Source: Pilimelia columellifera
Lineage (GTDB): Bacteria > Actinomycetota > Actinomycetes > Mycobacteriales > Micromonosporaceae
Reading direction: 5' to 3'
Length of the DNA stretch: 20,416 bases
NCBI RefSeq assembly: GCF_039532605.1
Contig: NZ_BAAARY010000031.1
Span: 1-20,416 of the forward strand
The notes under the pieces were generated by a model that was given only the letters and a program-made list of their open reading frames with translations, made no database searches and was not told the origin of the DNA. This document shows, one piece after another, positions 7,649 to 15,214 of this stretch. Each line of letters begins with the position of its first letter. Position 1 is the first letter of the stretch. A program made the position numbers and the translations under genes.

Positions 7649-10294
7649 GTGGACGACCGATACGACATCTACTGCGTGGCAGACCCGTTGTTCTACGAGG
7701 CGCTGCACGGCGAGGGCACAGGCCAGGATTCGTTCGGCATCTTCGACCGCCCCATGCCCGCAGGCTGGTCCACCACCGAGCACGACGACTGGCGGGCATT
7801 CCTGCCCCCGGTCCGCGACCTGCCCCTGCAGGGTTGGAAGATCCACGCGTCCGCCTGTCCGGACAATGCGGACCGCGTCTTAGCCGCCATCTGGGACTAC
7901 TGCGTCCCCCGCGGCATCGAGTTCAAGACGCTACGGTCCCCCACGGCCCTGTTCATGCGCAGCTCCAAGTACGCCCCCCGCGGCTACAGCGGCAAGCTGG
8001 CCACGATCTACCCCGCCGACGAACCCGCCTGTGAGCGGATCCTGCGGGAGCTGTCGGACTGTCTGGCGGGCGAGCCGGGACCGTACATCCTCAGCGACCT
8101 GCGCTACGGCGCCGGGCCGCTGTACGTACGCTACGGCGCGTTCGTCGGCCGCTACTGCGTCGGCCCGGCGGGCGGGGTCGTCGCCGCTCTGGACGACGGC
8201 ACCGGCACGCTGGTGCCGGACCGGCGCGACCCCGTCTTCCGAGTGCCCCCGTGGGTGGACCTGCCGGACTTCCTCGCCCCGCACCTGCAGGCCCGCAACA
8301 CCGTGACGATAACAGACATCCCGTACACGATCGACACGGTCCTCCACTTCTCCAACGGCGGCGGCCTGTACCGGGGGAGGGACCGGCGCACCGGCACGCA
8401 GGTCGTCCTGAAGGAGGGCCGCCCGCACGCCGGGCTCGACGCCGACGGCGCCGACGCGGTCGCCCGGGTGAAGCGCGAGTACGACATCCTCACCCGGCTG
8501 GCCGGGGTGCCGGGGGCGCCTCGCGTCCACGACCTGTTCCCGCTCGGCGACCACTGGTTCCTGGCGATGGAGTACGTCGAGGGCACCTCCCTGAACAAGG
8601 AGGTCGTGGCGCGCCACCCGCTCACCGACGGCGCGGCGGGCCCCGCCGAGGTGGCCGCCTACACCCGGTGGGCGCTCGACGTCCACGACCGGGTGGCCGC
8701 GGCCGTGGAGGCCATGCACGCACGGGGGGTCGTCTACGGCGACCTGCACCTGTTCAACATCATCGTCCGCCCGGACGGCGAGGTCACCCTGCTGGACTAC
8801 GAGGTCGCGACCCTGGTCGAGGAGAACCGGCGCCCCGGGCTGGGCAATCAGGGGTTCGCCGCCCCGCCCGGAGTCACCGGCCGCGACGTGGACCGGTACG
8901 GCCTGGCCTGCCTGCGGCTGGCCCTGTTCCTGCCGCTCACCCAGCTCCTGTGGCTGTCCCCGGACAAGGCGGGTCACCTGGCCGACGTCATCGCCGCCCA
9001 CTTCCCCGTCCCGCCTGAGTTCCTCACCGAGGCGGTCGGGACCGTCACCGGCCTGCACAGGGGGCGGCGGGCGTCGCGGCGTCCCGCCCGGCGGGGAGCG
9101 CCGGAGCCCGCCGACGCGTCGCCGCCGGTCGCCGAGTTCGGAGCCGACTGGCCGACCACTCGCGACCGCCTGCGCCGCGCCATCCTCGCCAGCGCTACCC
9201 CCCACCGCGCCGACCGGCTGTTCCCCGGGGACGTGGCGCAGTTCAGCGTCGGAGGCATCGGCTTGGCCCACGGCGCCGCCGGCGTGCTGTACGCGCTCGA
9301 CGTCACGGGCGCCGGCCGGCACGCGCCGGCGGAGGACTGGCTGCTGCGCCAGGCCGAAGATCCGCCGAACGGCACGATGATCGGCCTCTACGACGGGCTG
9401 CACGGCGTGGCGTACACACTGGACCACCTCGGCCACCGCGACGCCGCCCGCCGGATACTGGACCGCTGCCGGGGAGAGGACTGGCGCTCGCTGGGCAGCG
9501 GCCTTGCCAGCGGACTCGCCGGCATCGGCCTCAACCTGGACCACTTCGCGGTCCGCTACGGCGACAGCACGCTGCGGGCGGAGGCGCTGGCGGCCGCTGA
9601 CCTGGTAGCCGAGCGCCTCGGCGACGCCGACTCGGTGCCGACGACCAGCGGGGGCGCCCACCCGTACGCGGGCTTGTTCCGCGGCTCGTCCGGCCCGGCG
9701 CTTCTGCTACTGCGCGCGCACGAGTTGACCGGCGACCCCGCCTACCTCGACCGCGCCGCGGTCGCCCTGCGCCAGGACCTACGCCGCTGTGTGCTCCGGG
9801 ACACCGGCGAGCTGGACGTCAACGAGGGCTGGCGGACCATGCCGTACCTGGGCGAGGGAAGCGTGGGAATCGGGCTTGCGCTGGACCGCTACCTGCGCGT
9901 TCGCGCGGACGACCGGTTCGCCGCGGCCAGCGCCGCGATCCGCCGCACCGCCACCGGGAAGCTCTACGTCCAGTCGGGGTTGTACGCCGGCCGTGCCGGA
10001 ATCCTGCTCTTCCTCGCCGAATCGGGCGCGGGGGGCGATCCTGCGGCGTTGGCGCAGGTGCGGGCGCTGGCCTGGCACGCGCTGCCCTACGGCGGCGGGT
10101 GGGCGTTCCCCGGCGAACAACTGTTGCGGTTGTCGATGGACCTGGCCACGGGCAGCGCAGGCGTGCTGCTGGCCGTTGGGGCGGCGCTGCACGAACGGCC
10201 CGTCCACCTGCCGCTGCTGTCCCCCACCGCGGGGGCGGCGCGGCCCACGGACACCGTGCCCACCGGGCGCGGGTTGATAGGTACCACTTCCTGA
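7649..10294 (+). CDS. ramC: Class III lanthipeptide synthetase (LanKC), RamC/AmfT-like
   Basis: This 881-residue trifunctional enzyme phosphorylates Ser residues of the RamS precursor, eliminates phosphate to give dehydroalanine, and forms the lanthionine rings. Residues 1 to about 215 match the N-terminal lyase region (motifs such as FKTLRSP and SSKYAPRGYSGKLATIYP). The kinase domain spans about 230-430, with K255 in VVLKE, catalytic D365 and N370 in YGDLHLFNII, and metal-binding D383 in LLDYE. The LanC-like cyclase spans about 500-860. It lacks the Cys/His zinc ligands of class I and II cyclases, as is normal for class III enzymes, and so is not a sign of decay. Start: GTG at 7649 preceded by AGAGGGGCGAGG; the length fits the family (about 850-900 residues). 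The stop overlaps the ribosome binding site of ramS, which follows after 10 bases, so the two are co-transcribed. Confidence 0.95.
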   Translation: MDDRYDIYCVADPLFYEALHGEGTGQDSFGIFDRPMPAGWSTTEHDDWRAFLPPVRDLPLQGWKIHASACPDNADRVLAAIWDYCVPRGIEFKTLRSPTALFMRSSKYAPRGYSGKLATIYPADEPACERILRELSDCLAGEPGPYILSDLRYGAGPLYVRYGAFVGRYCVGPAGGVVAALDDGTGTLVPDRRDPVFRVPPWVDLPDFLAPHLQARNTVTITDIPYTIDTVLHFSNGGGLYRGRDRRTGTQVVLKEGRPHAGLDADGADAVARVKREYDILTRLAGVPGAPRVHDLFPLGDHWFLAMEYVEGTSLNKEVVARHPLTDGAAGPAEVAAYTRWALDVHDRVAAAVEAMHARGVVYGDLHLFNIIVRPDGEVTLLDYEVATLVEENRRPGLGNQGFAAPPGVTGRDVDRYGLACLRLALFLPLTQLLWLSPDKAGHLADVIAAHFPVPPEFLTEAVGTVTGLHRGRRASRRPARRGAPEPADASPPVAEFGADWPTTRDRLRRAILASATPHRADRLFPGDVAQFSVGGIGLAHGAAGVLYALDVTGAGRHAPAEDWLLRQAEDPPNGTMIGLYDGLHGVAYTLDHLGHRDAARRILDRCRGEDWRSLGSGLASGLAGIGLNLDHFAVRYGDSTLRAEALAAADLVAERLGDADSVPTTSGGAHPYAGLFRGSSGPALLLLRAHELTGDPAYLDRAAVALRQDLRRCVLRDTGELDVNEGWRTMPYLGEGSVGIGLALDRYLRVRADDRFAAASAAIRRTATGKLYVQSGLYAGRAGILLFLAESGAGGDPAALAQVRALAWHALPYGGGWAFPGEQLLRLSMDLATGSAGVLLAVGAALHERPVHLPLLSPTAGAARPTDTVPTGRGLIGTTS

Positions 10295-10304
10295 AGGAGG
10301 AGCT

Positions 10305-10427
10305 ATGACGCTTCTGGATCTGCAGGGCATGGAGCTGGCGGCCGAGGCACGCGGCGGGGCTGGCGGCAGCCGGGCGAGCCTGCTGCTGTGTGGCGACAGC
10401 TCGCTGAGCGTCACCACCTGCAACTAG
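10305..10427 (+). CDS. ramS: SapB/AmfS-type class III lanthipeptide precursor
   Basis: This 40-residue precursor starts at ATG 10305 behind a strong AAGGAGGAG site. The leader (about 1-21) carries the class III recognition motif LLDLQ at 3-7 and is rich in Ala and Gly. The core SRASLLLCGDSSLSVTTCN (22-40) has two Ser-x-x-Ser-x-x-x-Cys units. From memory of SapB, it differs only by Val instead of Ile in the second ring, and the residue two before the first core Ser is Gly instead of Thr. By analogy, rings should join S22 to C29 and S32 to C39, with dehydroalanines at 25 and 35. SapB is a surfactant peptide that helps hyphae leave the aqueous surface. The gene sits between the synthetase and exporter genes. 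No dedicated leader protease is encoded nearby, so a housekeeping protease probably processes it. The gene is short and easily missed by automated calling. Confidence 0.97.
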   Translation: MTLLDLQGMELAAEARGGAGGSRASLLLCGDSSLSVTTCN

Positions 10428-10436
10428 GGATGGGGT

Positions 10437-10475
10437 ACGTGGCCCCGGACGGGCAGTGCCCGTCCGGGGCCACGT
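10437..10475 (+). terminator. Perfect 19-bp inverted repeat between ramS and ramA (attenuator-like)
   Basis: ACGTGGCCCCGGACGGGCA (10437-10455) and its exact complement (10457-10475) flank a single central G, so the RNA would form a very stable GC-rich stem with a small loop. It starts 9 bases after the ramS stop and ends 19 bases before the ramA start. No U-tract follows. It is therefore best read as a partial terminator or 3'-end stabiliser that raises ramCS transcript over ramAB, as is common between lanthipeptide precursor and downstream genes. Confidence 0.75.
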
Positions 10476-10494
10476 CCCGGAGAAGGGACTACGG

Positions 10495-12135
10495 GTGAGC
10501 GGGCGTCCCCCGGGCGTTGGTCGATGGGGCTGGCTGGGCCTTCTGACGCTGTGCGGACTGGTCGACGGCGCCGCGCGGCTCACCCTGCCGGCCGTGCTCG
10601 GCCGGTCCGTGGACGCGCTCACCACCCACGGTCGCGCGGGGCCGCTGCTCGTCACCGCCGCCGGGCTGGTCGCCGCCGTGGTCGCCGCGGAACTGACCGA
10701 GATCATCGTCACCGGCACGGTGGTCGCCGACCGGACCAGCCGGCTGCGCCGCCGGTTGGTGCGGCACATCCTGGCCGTCGGCCCGCAGGGGGCGGCGAAG
10801 TTTCCCACCGGCGACCTCGTCAGCCGGGTGTCAGTCGGCGCGGCGGACGCCGCCCGCGCCGGCCCGGCAGCGGTGGATGTCGCCGTCGCGGTACTGCCGC
10901 CCGTGGGCAGCGTTGTGCTGCTGGCCGCCATCGACCTCTGGCTCGGCGTGGCGTTCCTGGCCGGGGTGCTGCTGGTGGGGCTGGTCCTGGTCACCTTCAC
11001 CCGGCGCAGCACCGAGGTGCTGTCGGCGTACCAGCGGGTGCAGGGGGAGATCGCCGGACGCCTGGCCGAGGCGCTGGCCGGCAGTCGGACCATCGCGGCG
11101 GCCGGCACCCGGCGGCGGGAACAGCGCCGGGTCATTGCCCCCCTGCCCGAGCTACACCGCCAGGGAAGACAGACCTGGCGGATGCTCTCCCGGGCGGCGG
11201 CCCACACGGCCCTGCTGGGCCCGCTGACCCAGCTGGCGGTGCTCGCGACCGCCGGCCTGGCCCTCGCCCAGGGGCGGATCACCGCCGGCGAGCTGTTCGC
11301 CGCCAGCCAGTACGCGCTGCTCGGCGCCGGCCTCGGCGGGGTCGCCGCGCAGCTCGCCGTCCTGGCCCGGACGCGGGCCGGCGCTGCCCGCACCGCCGAG
11401 GTCCGCGCCGTCCCGCCGGTGTCCTACGGGCGGCGGCGCCTGTCGGCCGGCCCCGGAGCGGTCGAGCTTCGCGACGTCAGCGCCCGCGTCGCCGGCCGCG
11501 ACGTGCTGCATCCGCTGAGCCTGTCCATTCCCGCCGGCGGCTGCCTCGCCGTCGTGGGCCCATCGGGAGCCGGGAAGTCCACGCTGCTGGCGATCGTCGC
11601 CCGCCTGCGGGAGCCGGAAACCGGATCGGTCCTCCTCGACGGCGTACCCGTCGAGCAGCTCACCAGCCACGCCCTGCGGTCCGCCGTCGGCTGCGCCTTC
11701 GACCGGCCGGTGCTCGTCGGCACGACCGTCTCCGACGCTCTAGGGCCCGGCCTGCCGTCGGATCAGGTACGCGCGTCGGCCACCGCCACGCAGGCACACG
11801 AGTTCGTCAGTCGGCTGCCCCGCGGGTACGCGACCCCGCTGGTGGAGGCGCCGCTGTCCGGTGGGGAGGCCCAACGGCTGGGGCTGGCCCGCGCCTGGCA
11901 CGCCGAGCGACTGCTGCTGCTGGACGACGCCACGTCCAGCCTGGACATGATCACGGAGCACCGGGTGGAGCAGGCGCTCCAGCGCGGCGCCCGCACCCGC
12001 ATCGTCGTGACGCACCGCGCCGGAACGGCCGCGCGGGCCGACCGGGTGCTCTGGCTGGACGGCGGGCGGGTCCGCGGCCTGGACAGCCACCGGAACCTGT
12101 GGAGCGACCCGCAGTACCGGGCGGTCTTCACGTGA
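10495..12135 (+). CDS. ramA: ABC exporter half-transporter with degenerate ATPase site, RamA-like
   Basis: This 546-residue half-transporter probably forms a heterodimer with RamB to export the modified RamS peptide. The membrane domain covers about 12-300 with several hydrophobic helices. The nucleotide-binding domain has Walker A GPSGAGKS (355-362, K361), signature LSGGE (454-458), Walker B LLLLDDATSSLD and H-loop H507. Two catalytic features depart from consensus: the Walker B glutamate is Asp (D478), and the Q-loop position (CAFDRPVLV, D403) is not Gln. This is the degenerate-site half typical of heterodimeric exporters. Start: GTG at 10495 behind GGAGAAGGG. A GTG at 10456 would lie in the loop of the upstream hairpin and was rejected. 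The TGA overlaps the ramB GTG by 4 bases. Confidence 0.92.
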   Translation: MSGRPPGVGRWGWLGLLTLCGLVDGAARLTLPAVLGRSVDALTTHGRAGPLLVTAAGLVAAVVAAELTEIIVTGTVVADRTSRLRRRLVRHILAVGPQGAAKFPTGDLVSRVSVGAADAARAGPAAVDVAVAVLPPVGSVVLLAAIDLWLGVAFLAGVLLVGLVLVTFTRRSTEVLSAYQRVQGEIAGRLAEALAGSRTIAAAGTRRREQRRVIAPLPELHRQGRQTWRMLSRAAAHTALLGPLTQLAVLATAGLALAQGRITAGELFAASQYALLGAGLGGVAAQLAVLARTRAGAARTAEVRAVPPVSYGRRRLSAGPGAVELRDVSARVAGRDVLHPLSLSIPAGGCLAVVGPSGAGKSTLLAIVARLREPETGSVLLDGVPVEQLTSHALRSAVGCAFDRPVLVGTTVSDALGPGLPSDQVRASATATQAHEFVSRLPRGYATPLVEAPLSGGEAQRLGLARAWHAERLLLLDDATSSLDMITEHRVEQALQRGARTRIVVTHRAGTAARADRVLWLDGGRVRGLDSHRNLWSDPQYRAVFT

Positions 12136-13949
12136 GGCGGGCGCTGGACTTCGGGCTGCGTGCGCTGCGTCCGCGGACGGTGCTGGCGCTGCTCGGCTGG
12201 TCCGTGCCCGAGATGCTGGCCACCGCGCTCAGCGGGGTGGCCGTCGCGCGCGCGGTCGACACCGGATTCCTGGCCGGTCGTCCGGACATCGGGCTGGCCT
12301 GGCTGGGTGTGCTGGCGGCGGGCGCCGTGGCGGCGGCGGTCGGCACGCGGCAGGTCTACCGCCGTCTCGGCGACCTGGCCGAGCCGTTCCGGGACACCCT
12401 GGTGCGCCGCGTCGTGGACGGGGCGCTGCGGCGCGGGGTGCGGGGGCTACGCGACGACGGCGCGATCGCCCGGCTGACGCACCAGGTGGAGATCGCCCGG
12501 GACACCTTCGCCGGGCTCGTCATGGTGATCCGCGGCTTCCTGGTGACGGTCGTGGGCGCGGTCGTCGGCATGCTCTCGCTGGCTCCTGCCGTCGCGGCCG
12601 TGGTACTGCCCGGCTTCGCGCTGGGCGTCGGGGCGTTCGTGGCGACGCTCGGGGCGGCCGCCCAGCGCCAGCGCGCGTACGTCCGCACGGACGAGGAGCT
12701 GTCGGTGCGGGCCGCGGCGGCGCTGCACGGTGTCCGGGACGTGGTGGCCCGCGGCGCCGAGGAGCACACCGCCGCGACCGTGGACGCGGCGGTCGCCGAC
12801 CACGCGAGCGCGGAACGCGCTCTCGCCCGGGTGGCGGCCGCGCGGGCGGTGTGCCTGGCGGTCGGCGGTTGGTTCCCGTTGGTCGCACTGCTCGCGGCCG
12901 GCGGCTGGATGGCGCGGCGGGGGCTGAGCGCCGGCGAGCTGGTGGGGGGGCTGACCTACGTGCTCACCGCGCTGCAGCCCGCCCTCGCCTCGCTGATCCG
13001 TGGCATGGGCGGCGGCGGTCTTCGCTTCGTCGTCACGGTGGAGCGCATCCTGGAGAGCGCCGAGCGCCGTCCCGGCCCCGGGACGACCCACCGCGCCGGG
13101 CAGGTCCCTCGATCGCCCAGGGCGACCCGCGGCGGCCCTTCGGCGGCGACGTCCAGCGTGCCACTGCTGGTCGCGCGCAACGTCAGCTTCAGTTACGGGC
13201 CGCACGCCGCCCCGGTCCTCCGGAACCTGGACCTGGACCTGGACACCGGCGCGCATCTGGCGGTCGTGGGACCGAGCGGAATCGGAAAGTCCACGCTCGC
13301 CGGACTGCTGTGCGGCCTGATCCGCCCGGACGCCGGGGAGGTCCTGCTGCGCGGGGTGACCGTCACGGCGCTGTCCGCTCGACAGCTGGCGACCCAGCGC
13401 GCCCTGATCCCGCAGGAGGCGTACCTGTTCACCGGGTCGCTCTGGGACAACCTGACCTACCTGCGACCACGGGCCACCACCCGCGAGGTCCGCCACGCGG
13501 TACGGGCCGTCGGCGCCGCGCCGCTGGTCGAGCGCCTCGGTGGCTGCCGGGCGGTGGTGCGGCCGGAGGACCTGTCGGCCGGCGAGCGGCAGCTCGTCGC
13601 GCTGGCACGGGCCTATCTCTCCCCCGCGCCGCTGGCGGTCCTGGACGAGGCGACGTCGTACCTGGACCCGGCGGCGGAGCGGCGCGCGGAGGAAGCCTTC
13701 GCCAGCCGTCCGGGCGCGCTCGTGGTCATCGCCCACCGGATGAGCTCGGCCATGCGCGCGCGCCGGGTGCTGGTCCTGGACGGGGCCGACGTACAACTCG
13801 GCGACCAGGACGAGGTGCTGGCCCGCTCGCCGCTGTACCGCAGTCTCGTCGGACACTGGTGGGAACCACCGCGTTCGTCACGCGGCGCACCCGGGACCAG
13901 CACCGGGGACCTGACTGTGCCGGAGCCATCCCCGCTCAGATCCAGTTGA
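12132..13949 (+). CDS. ramB: ABC exporter half-transporter with consensus Walker B, RamB-like
   Basis: This 605-residue protein is the partner of the preceding half-transporter. Membrane helices occupy about 15-300, and a Pro/Arg/Gly-rich linker (about 311-343) joins them to the nucleotide-binding domain. That domain has Walker A GPSGIGKS (380-387, K386), Q-loop Q428 in LIPQEAYLF, signature LSAGE (481-485), Walker B with catalytic E506 in VLDEATSYLD, and H535. The catalytic glutamate is present here and absent in RamA, while the signature is LSAGE here and LSGGE in RamA. The dimer therefore has one consensus and one degenerate ATP site. It starts at GTG 12132 in a GTGA overlap with ramA. The C-terminal 30 residues are polar and low-complexity. 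The last 14 bases overlap the end of the convergent ramR gene. Confidence 0.92.
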   Translation: MRRALDFGLRALRPRTVLALLGWSVPEMLATALSGVAVARAVDTGFLAGRPDIGLAWLGVLAAGAVAAAVGTRQVYRRLGDLAEPFRDTLVRRVVDGALRRGVRGLRDDGAIARLTHQVEIARDTFAGLVMVIRGFLVTVVGAVVGMLSLAPAVAAVVLPGFALGVGAFVATLGAAAQRQRAYVRTDEELSVRAAAALHGVRDVVARGAEEHTAATVDAAVADHASAERALARVAAARAVCLAVGGWFPLVALLAAGGWMARRGLSAGELVGGLTYVLTALQPALASLIRGMGGGGLRFVVTVERILESAERRPGPGTTHRAGQVPRSPRATRGGPSAATSSVPLLVARNVSFSYGPHAAPVLRNLDLDLDTGAHLAVVGPSGIGKSTLAGLLCGLIRPDAGEVLLRGVTVTALSARQLATQRALIPQEAYLFTGSLWDNLTYLRPRATTREVRHAVRAVGAAPLVERLGGCRAVVRPEDLSAGERQLVALARAYLSPAPLAVLDEATSYLDPAAERRAEEAFASRPGALVVIAHRMSSAMRARRVLVLDGADVQLGDQDEVLARSPLYRSLVGHWWEPPRSSRGAPGTSTGDLTVPEPSPLRSS

Positions 13950-14553
13950 CCTCCTGTGCCCGCCGGATCGCCTCGATGCGCGTCCGGGAGTCGGTCTTGG
14001 TCATGGACCGAGACAGGTAGTTGCGCACCGTGCCGGGACTGAGGAACAGGGCGGCGGCAATCTCCTTCACCGGCATCCCCCGCGCCGCGTGCCGCAGCAC
14101 GTCTCTCTCCCGCTCCGTCAACGGATTCGGGTCAGCCTTCAGGGCGGCCACAGCGAGGCGGACGTCCAGGACGTAGTCGCCGCGCACGAGGTGCCGGATA
14201 CCGTCGACGAGTCCAGCGAGGTCGTCGTCGTCCGCGATCACGCCGACCCGCGGCGCCCAGTGGGTCAGCATCGGCAGGACACCCGCGCACGACTGCCGTT
14301 CAACGACCAGCAGGACCCGGCAGGAAGGGACCTTCACACACAGGTCGGCGCACAGCTCGCCTACGTCGGCGGGGCTGCCGAGCAGGGCGGAGTCCAGCAG
14401 CACCACGTCCGGCATGTGCCGGGCGGCCGCGGGTAGCACCTGATCCGGCGGGGAGAGCTGCCAGGCCACCTCCAGGTCATCCTCCTGGGAGAGCGCCGCG
14501 GCCAGTGCCTGTCGCACCAGCGCGCTGCGATGGGCCACCATGATTCGAGCCAA
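13936..14553 (-). CDS. ramR: RamR/AmfR-like LuxR-family response regulator with atypical receiver
   Basis: This 205-residue protein is the probable activator of the ramCSAB operon. The receiver domain (about 3-125) keeps a candidate phospho-acceptor, D54 in VVLLDSALLG. It lacks the usual acidic pair near the N-terminus (VAHRS instead of xxDD) and the switch lysine (VGVIADD instead of GFLxK), so control by ordinary phosphorylation is doubtful. The LuxR-type HTH is at about 143-202 (LTERERDVLRHAARG...KEIAAALFLSPGTVRNYLSR). The start chosen is TTG at 14553, five bases after GGGAGGA. It gives MARIMVAHRS, the usual start of the family, and a length near that of RamR. A longer frame to 14649 adds residues without family resemblance. 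No cognate kinase gene adjoins it, as for orphan RamR. It is convergent to ramB, whereas Streptomyces ramR, as I recall, follows ramB on the same strand. Confidence 0.9.
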   Translation of the reverse strand: MARIMVAHRSALVRQALAAALSQEDDLEVAWQLSPPDQVLPAAARHMPDVVLLDSALLGSPADVGELCADLCVKVPSCRVLLVVERQSCAGVLPMLTHWAPRVGVIADDDDLAGLVDGIRHLVRGDYVLDVRLAVAALKADPNPLTERERDVLRHAARGMPVKEIAAALFLSPGTVRNYLSRSMTKTDSRTRIEAIRRAQEVNWI

Positions 14554-14970
14554 CTGGTCCTCCCAAACGGACGTACCCGCCCGGAACCCGGGAGCGGGTA
14601 CGCCGCGACGAAGATATGCGCCCGGAATACCCTCCGGCCCGTGCGGCAAGCCACGTTTTCATCCCGGTACCCGCTGCCTCCTCCCGTACCGGTAATCGAC
14701 GGGAACAGCAGGCGGATGGCCGGCGGATCGGCTGGCCCCGGCAGGACAGACGTCGTCGCGTCGCCCGGCTGACCGGTGGAGTCATGATGGTCTCGAAGTC
14801 CGCAGGGGTCAACCAGGACAGTGACCGCTGCCGGCGGCGGGACCGATCCGCCCCCAACAGACGGCCGAGTTAATTGTGGAGACGCGACGGTCGCCGTGCA
14901 GTCGATGCCGAGTCGGCGGCCCCATATTGGAGCAGCTGCGTCATCAACAGACGGGGCTGTGCGCGGCGGC
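14554..14970. other. Gap upstream of ramR without an intact gene
   Basis: About 420 bases lie between the ramR start and the right ISAs1-type remnant. Open frames here are short, Arg/Pro-rich and unlike any protein family. The segment next to 14553 must carry the ramR promoter, but I see no clear promoter boxes. A possible IS3-type fragment lies at 14765-14836. The rest looks like decayed sequence. Confidence 0.6.
14765..14836 (-). pseudogene. Possible C-terminal scrap of an IS3-type transposase
   Basis: On the minus strand, 24 codons read QRSLSWLTPADFETIMTPPV and then SRA. This resembles the C-terminus of IS3-family transposases (H-S-x-L-x-x-L-T-P-x-x-F/Y-E). The usual stop just after this motif is missing and the frame runs on into unrelated sequence. 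The match is short and judged by eye. Confidence 0.35.
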
Positions 14971-15214
14971 CAGGGCCTCGGCATGATTGGTAATGGACCG
15001 TTTTAGGTGATTCCGAGGAGTTGTAGTGGCCGGTCCGGTTTCGAGTGTTGTGGCGTAGTGCTTTGGCGATGTTGGTGACGCCGGCCTGTCGGAGCAGGCT
15101 GATGACGGTGTTCCGCAGGGTTGCCATGGCTCGCGGGGCGTTGCCGGTGCGGACCTGGCTGACGTCCTGGCCGAAGGTGACGTCACGCAGATAGTGCAGG
15201 GAATCGATCTGCCA
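14971..15214 (-). mobile_element. Degraded 3' end of an ISAs1-type transposase gene (right copy)
   Basis: The minus-strand frame from 15214 encodes about 60 residues matching the C-terminal region of ISAs1-family transposases: LHYLRDVTFGQDVSQVRTGN, then PRAMATLRNTVISLLRQAG and TNIAKALRH. A 1-base frameshift near 15030 moves the reading frame to RPLQLLGIT and the stop TAA (15005-15003). The DDE catalytic part is absent. CAGGGC at 14971, about 30 bases past the stop, may be the outer terminal repeat. The 5' side is cut at about 15208-15214, where IS630-type sequence on the other strand begins. It has the same orientation as the left copy at 7089-7233. Confidence 0.72.

Noticed and set aside
7931..9661. 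576-codon minus-strand frame opposite ramC
   Set aside because: Its composition is low-complexity Gly/Arg/Val/Gln and it lies wholly antisense to a well-supported LanKC gene.
9100..10294. RamC cyclase domain without zinc ligands read as decay
   Set aside because: Class III synthetases normally lack these ligands, and the frame is intact.
10456..10494. Longer start for ramA at GTG 10456
   Set aside because: The codon lies at the centre of the perfect hairpin. GTG 10495 has a ribosome binding site and begins the family-like sequence.
10524..12131. Upstream extension of the ramB frame
   Set aside because: The frame is open by chance inside ramA and is Arg/Gly/Pro-rich. Protein-like sequence begins only at GTG 12132, in the 4-base overlap.
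12447..13856. 469-codon minus-strand frame opposite ramB
   Set aside because: It lies antisense to the ABC transporter and contains no recognisable motif.
14554..14649. Longer N-terminus for ramR
   Set aside because: The extra 32 residues do not resemble a receiver domain. TTG 14553 has GGGAGGA at good spacing.
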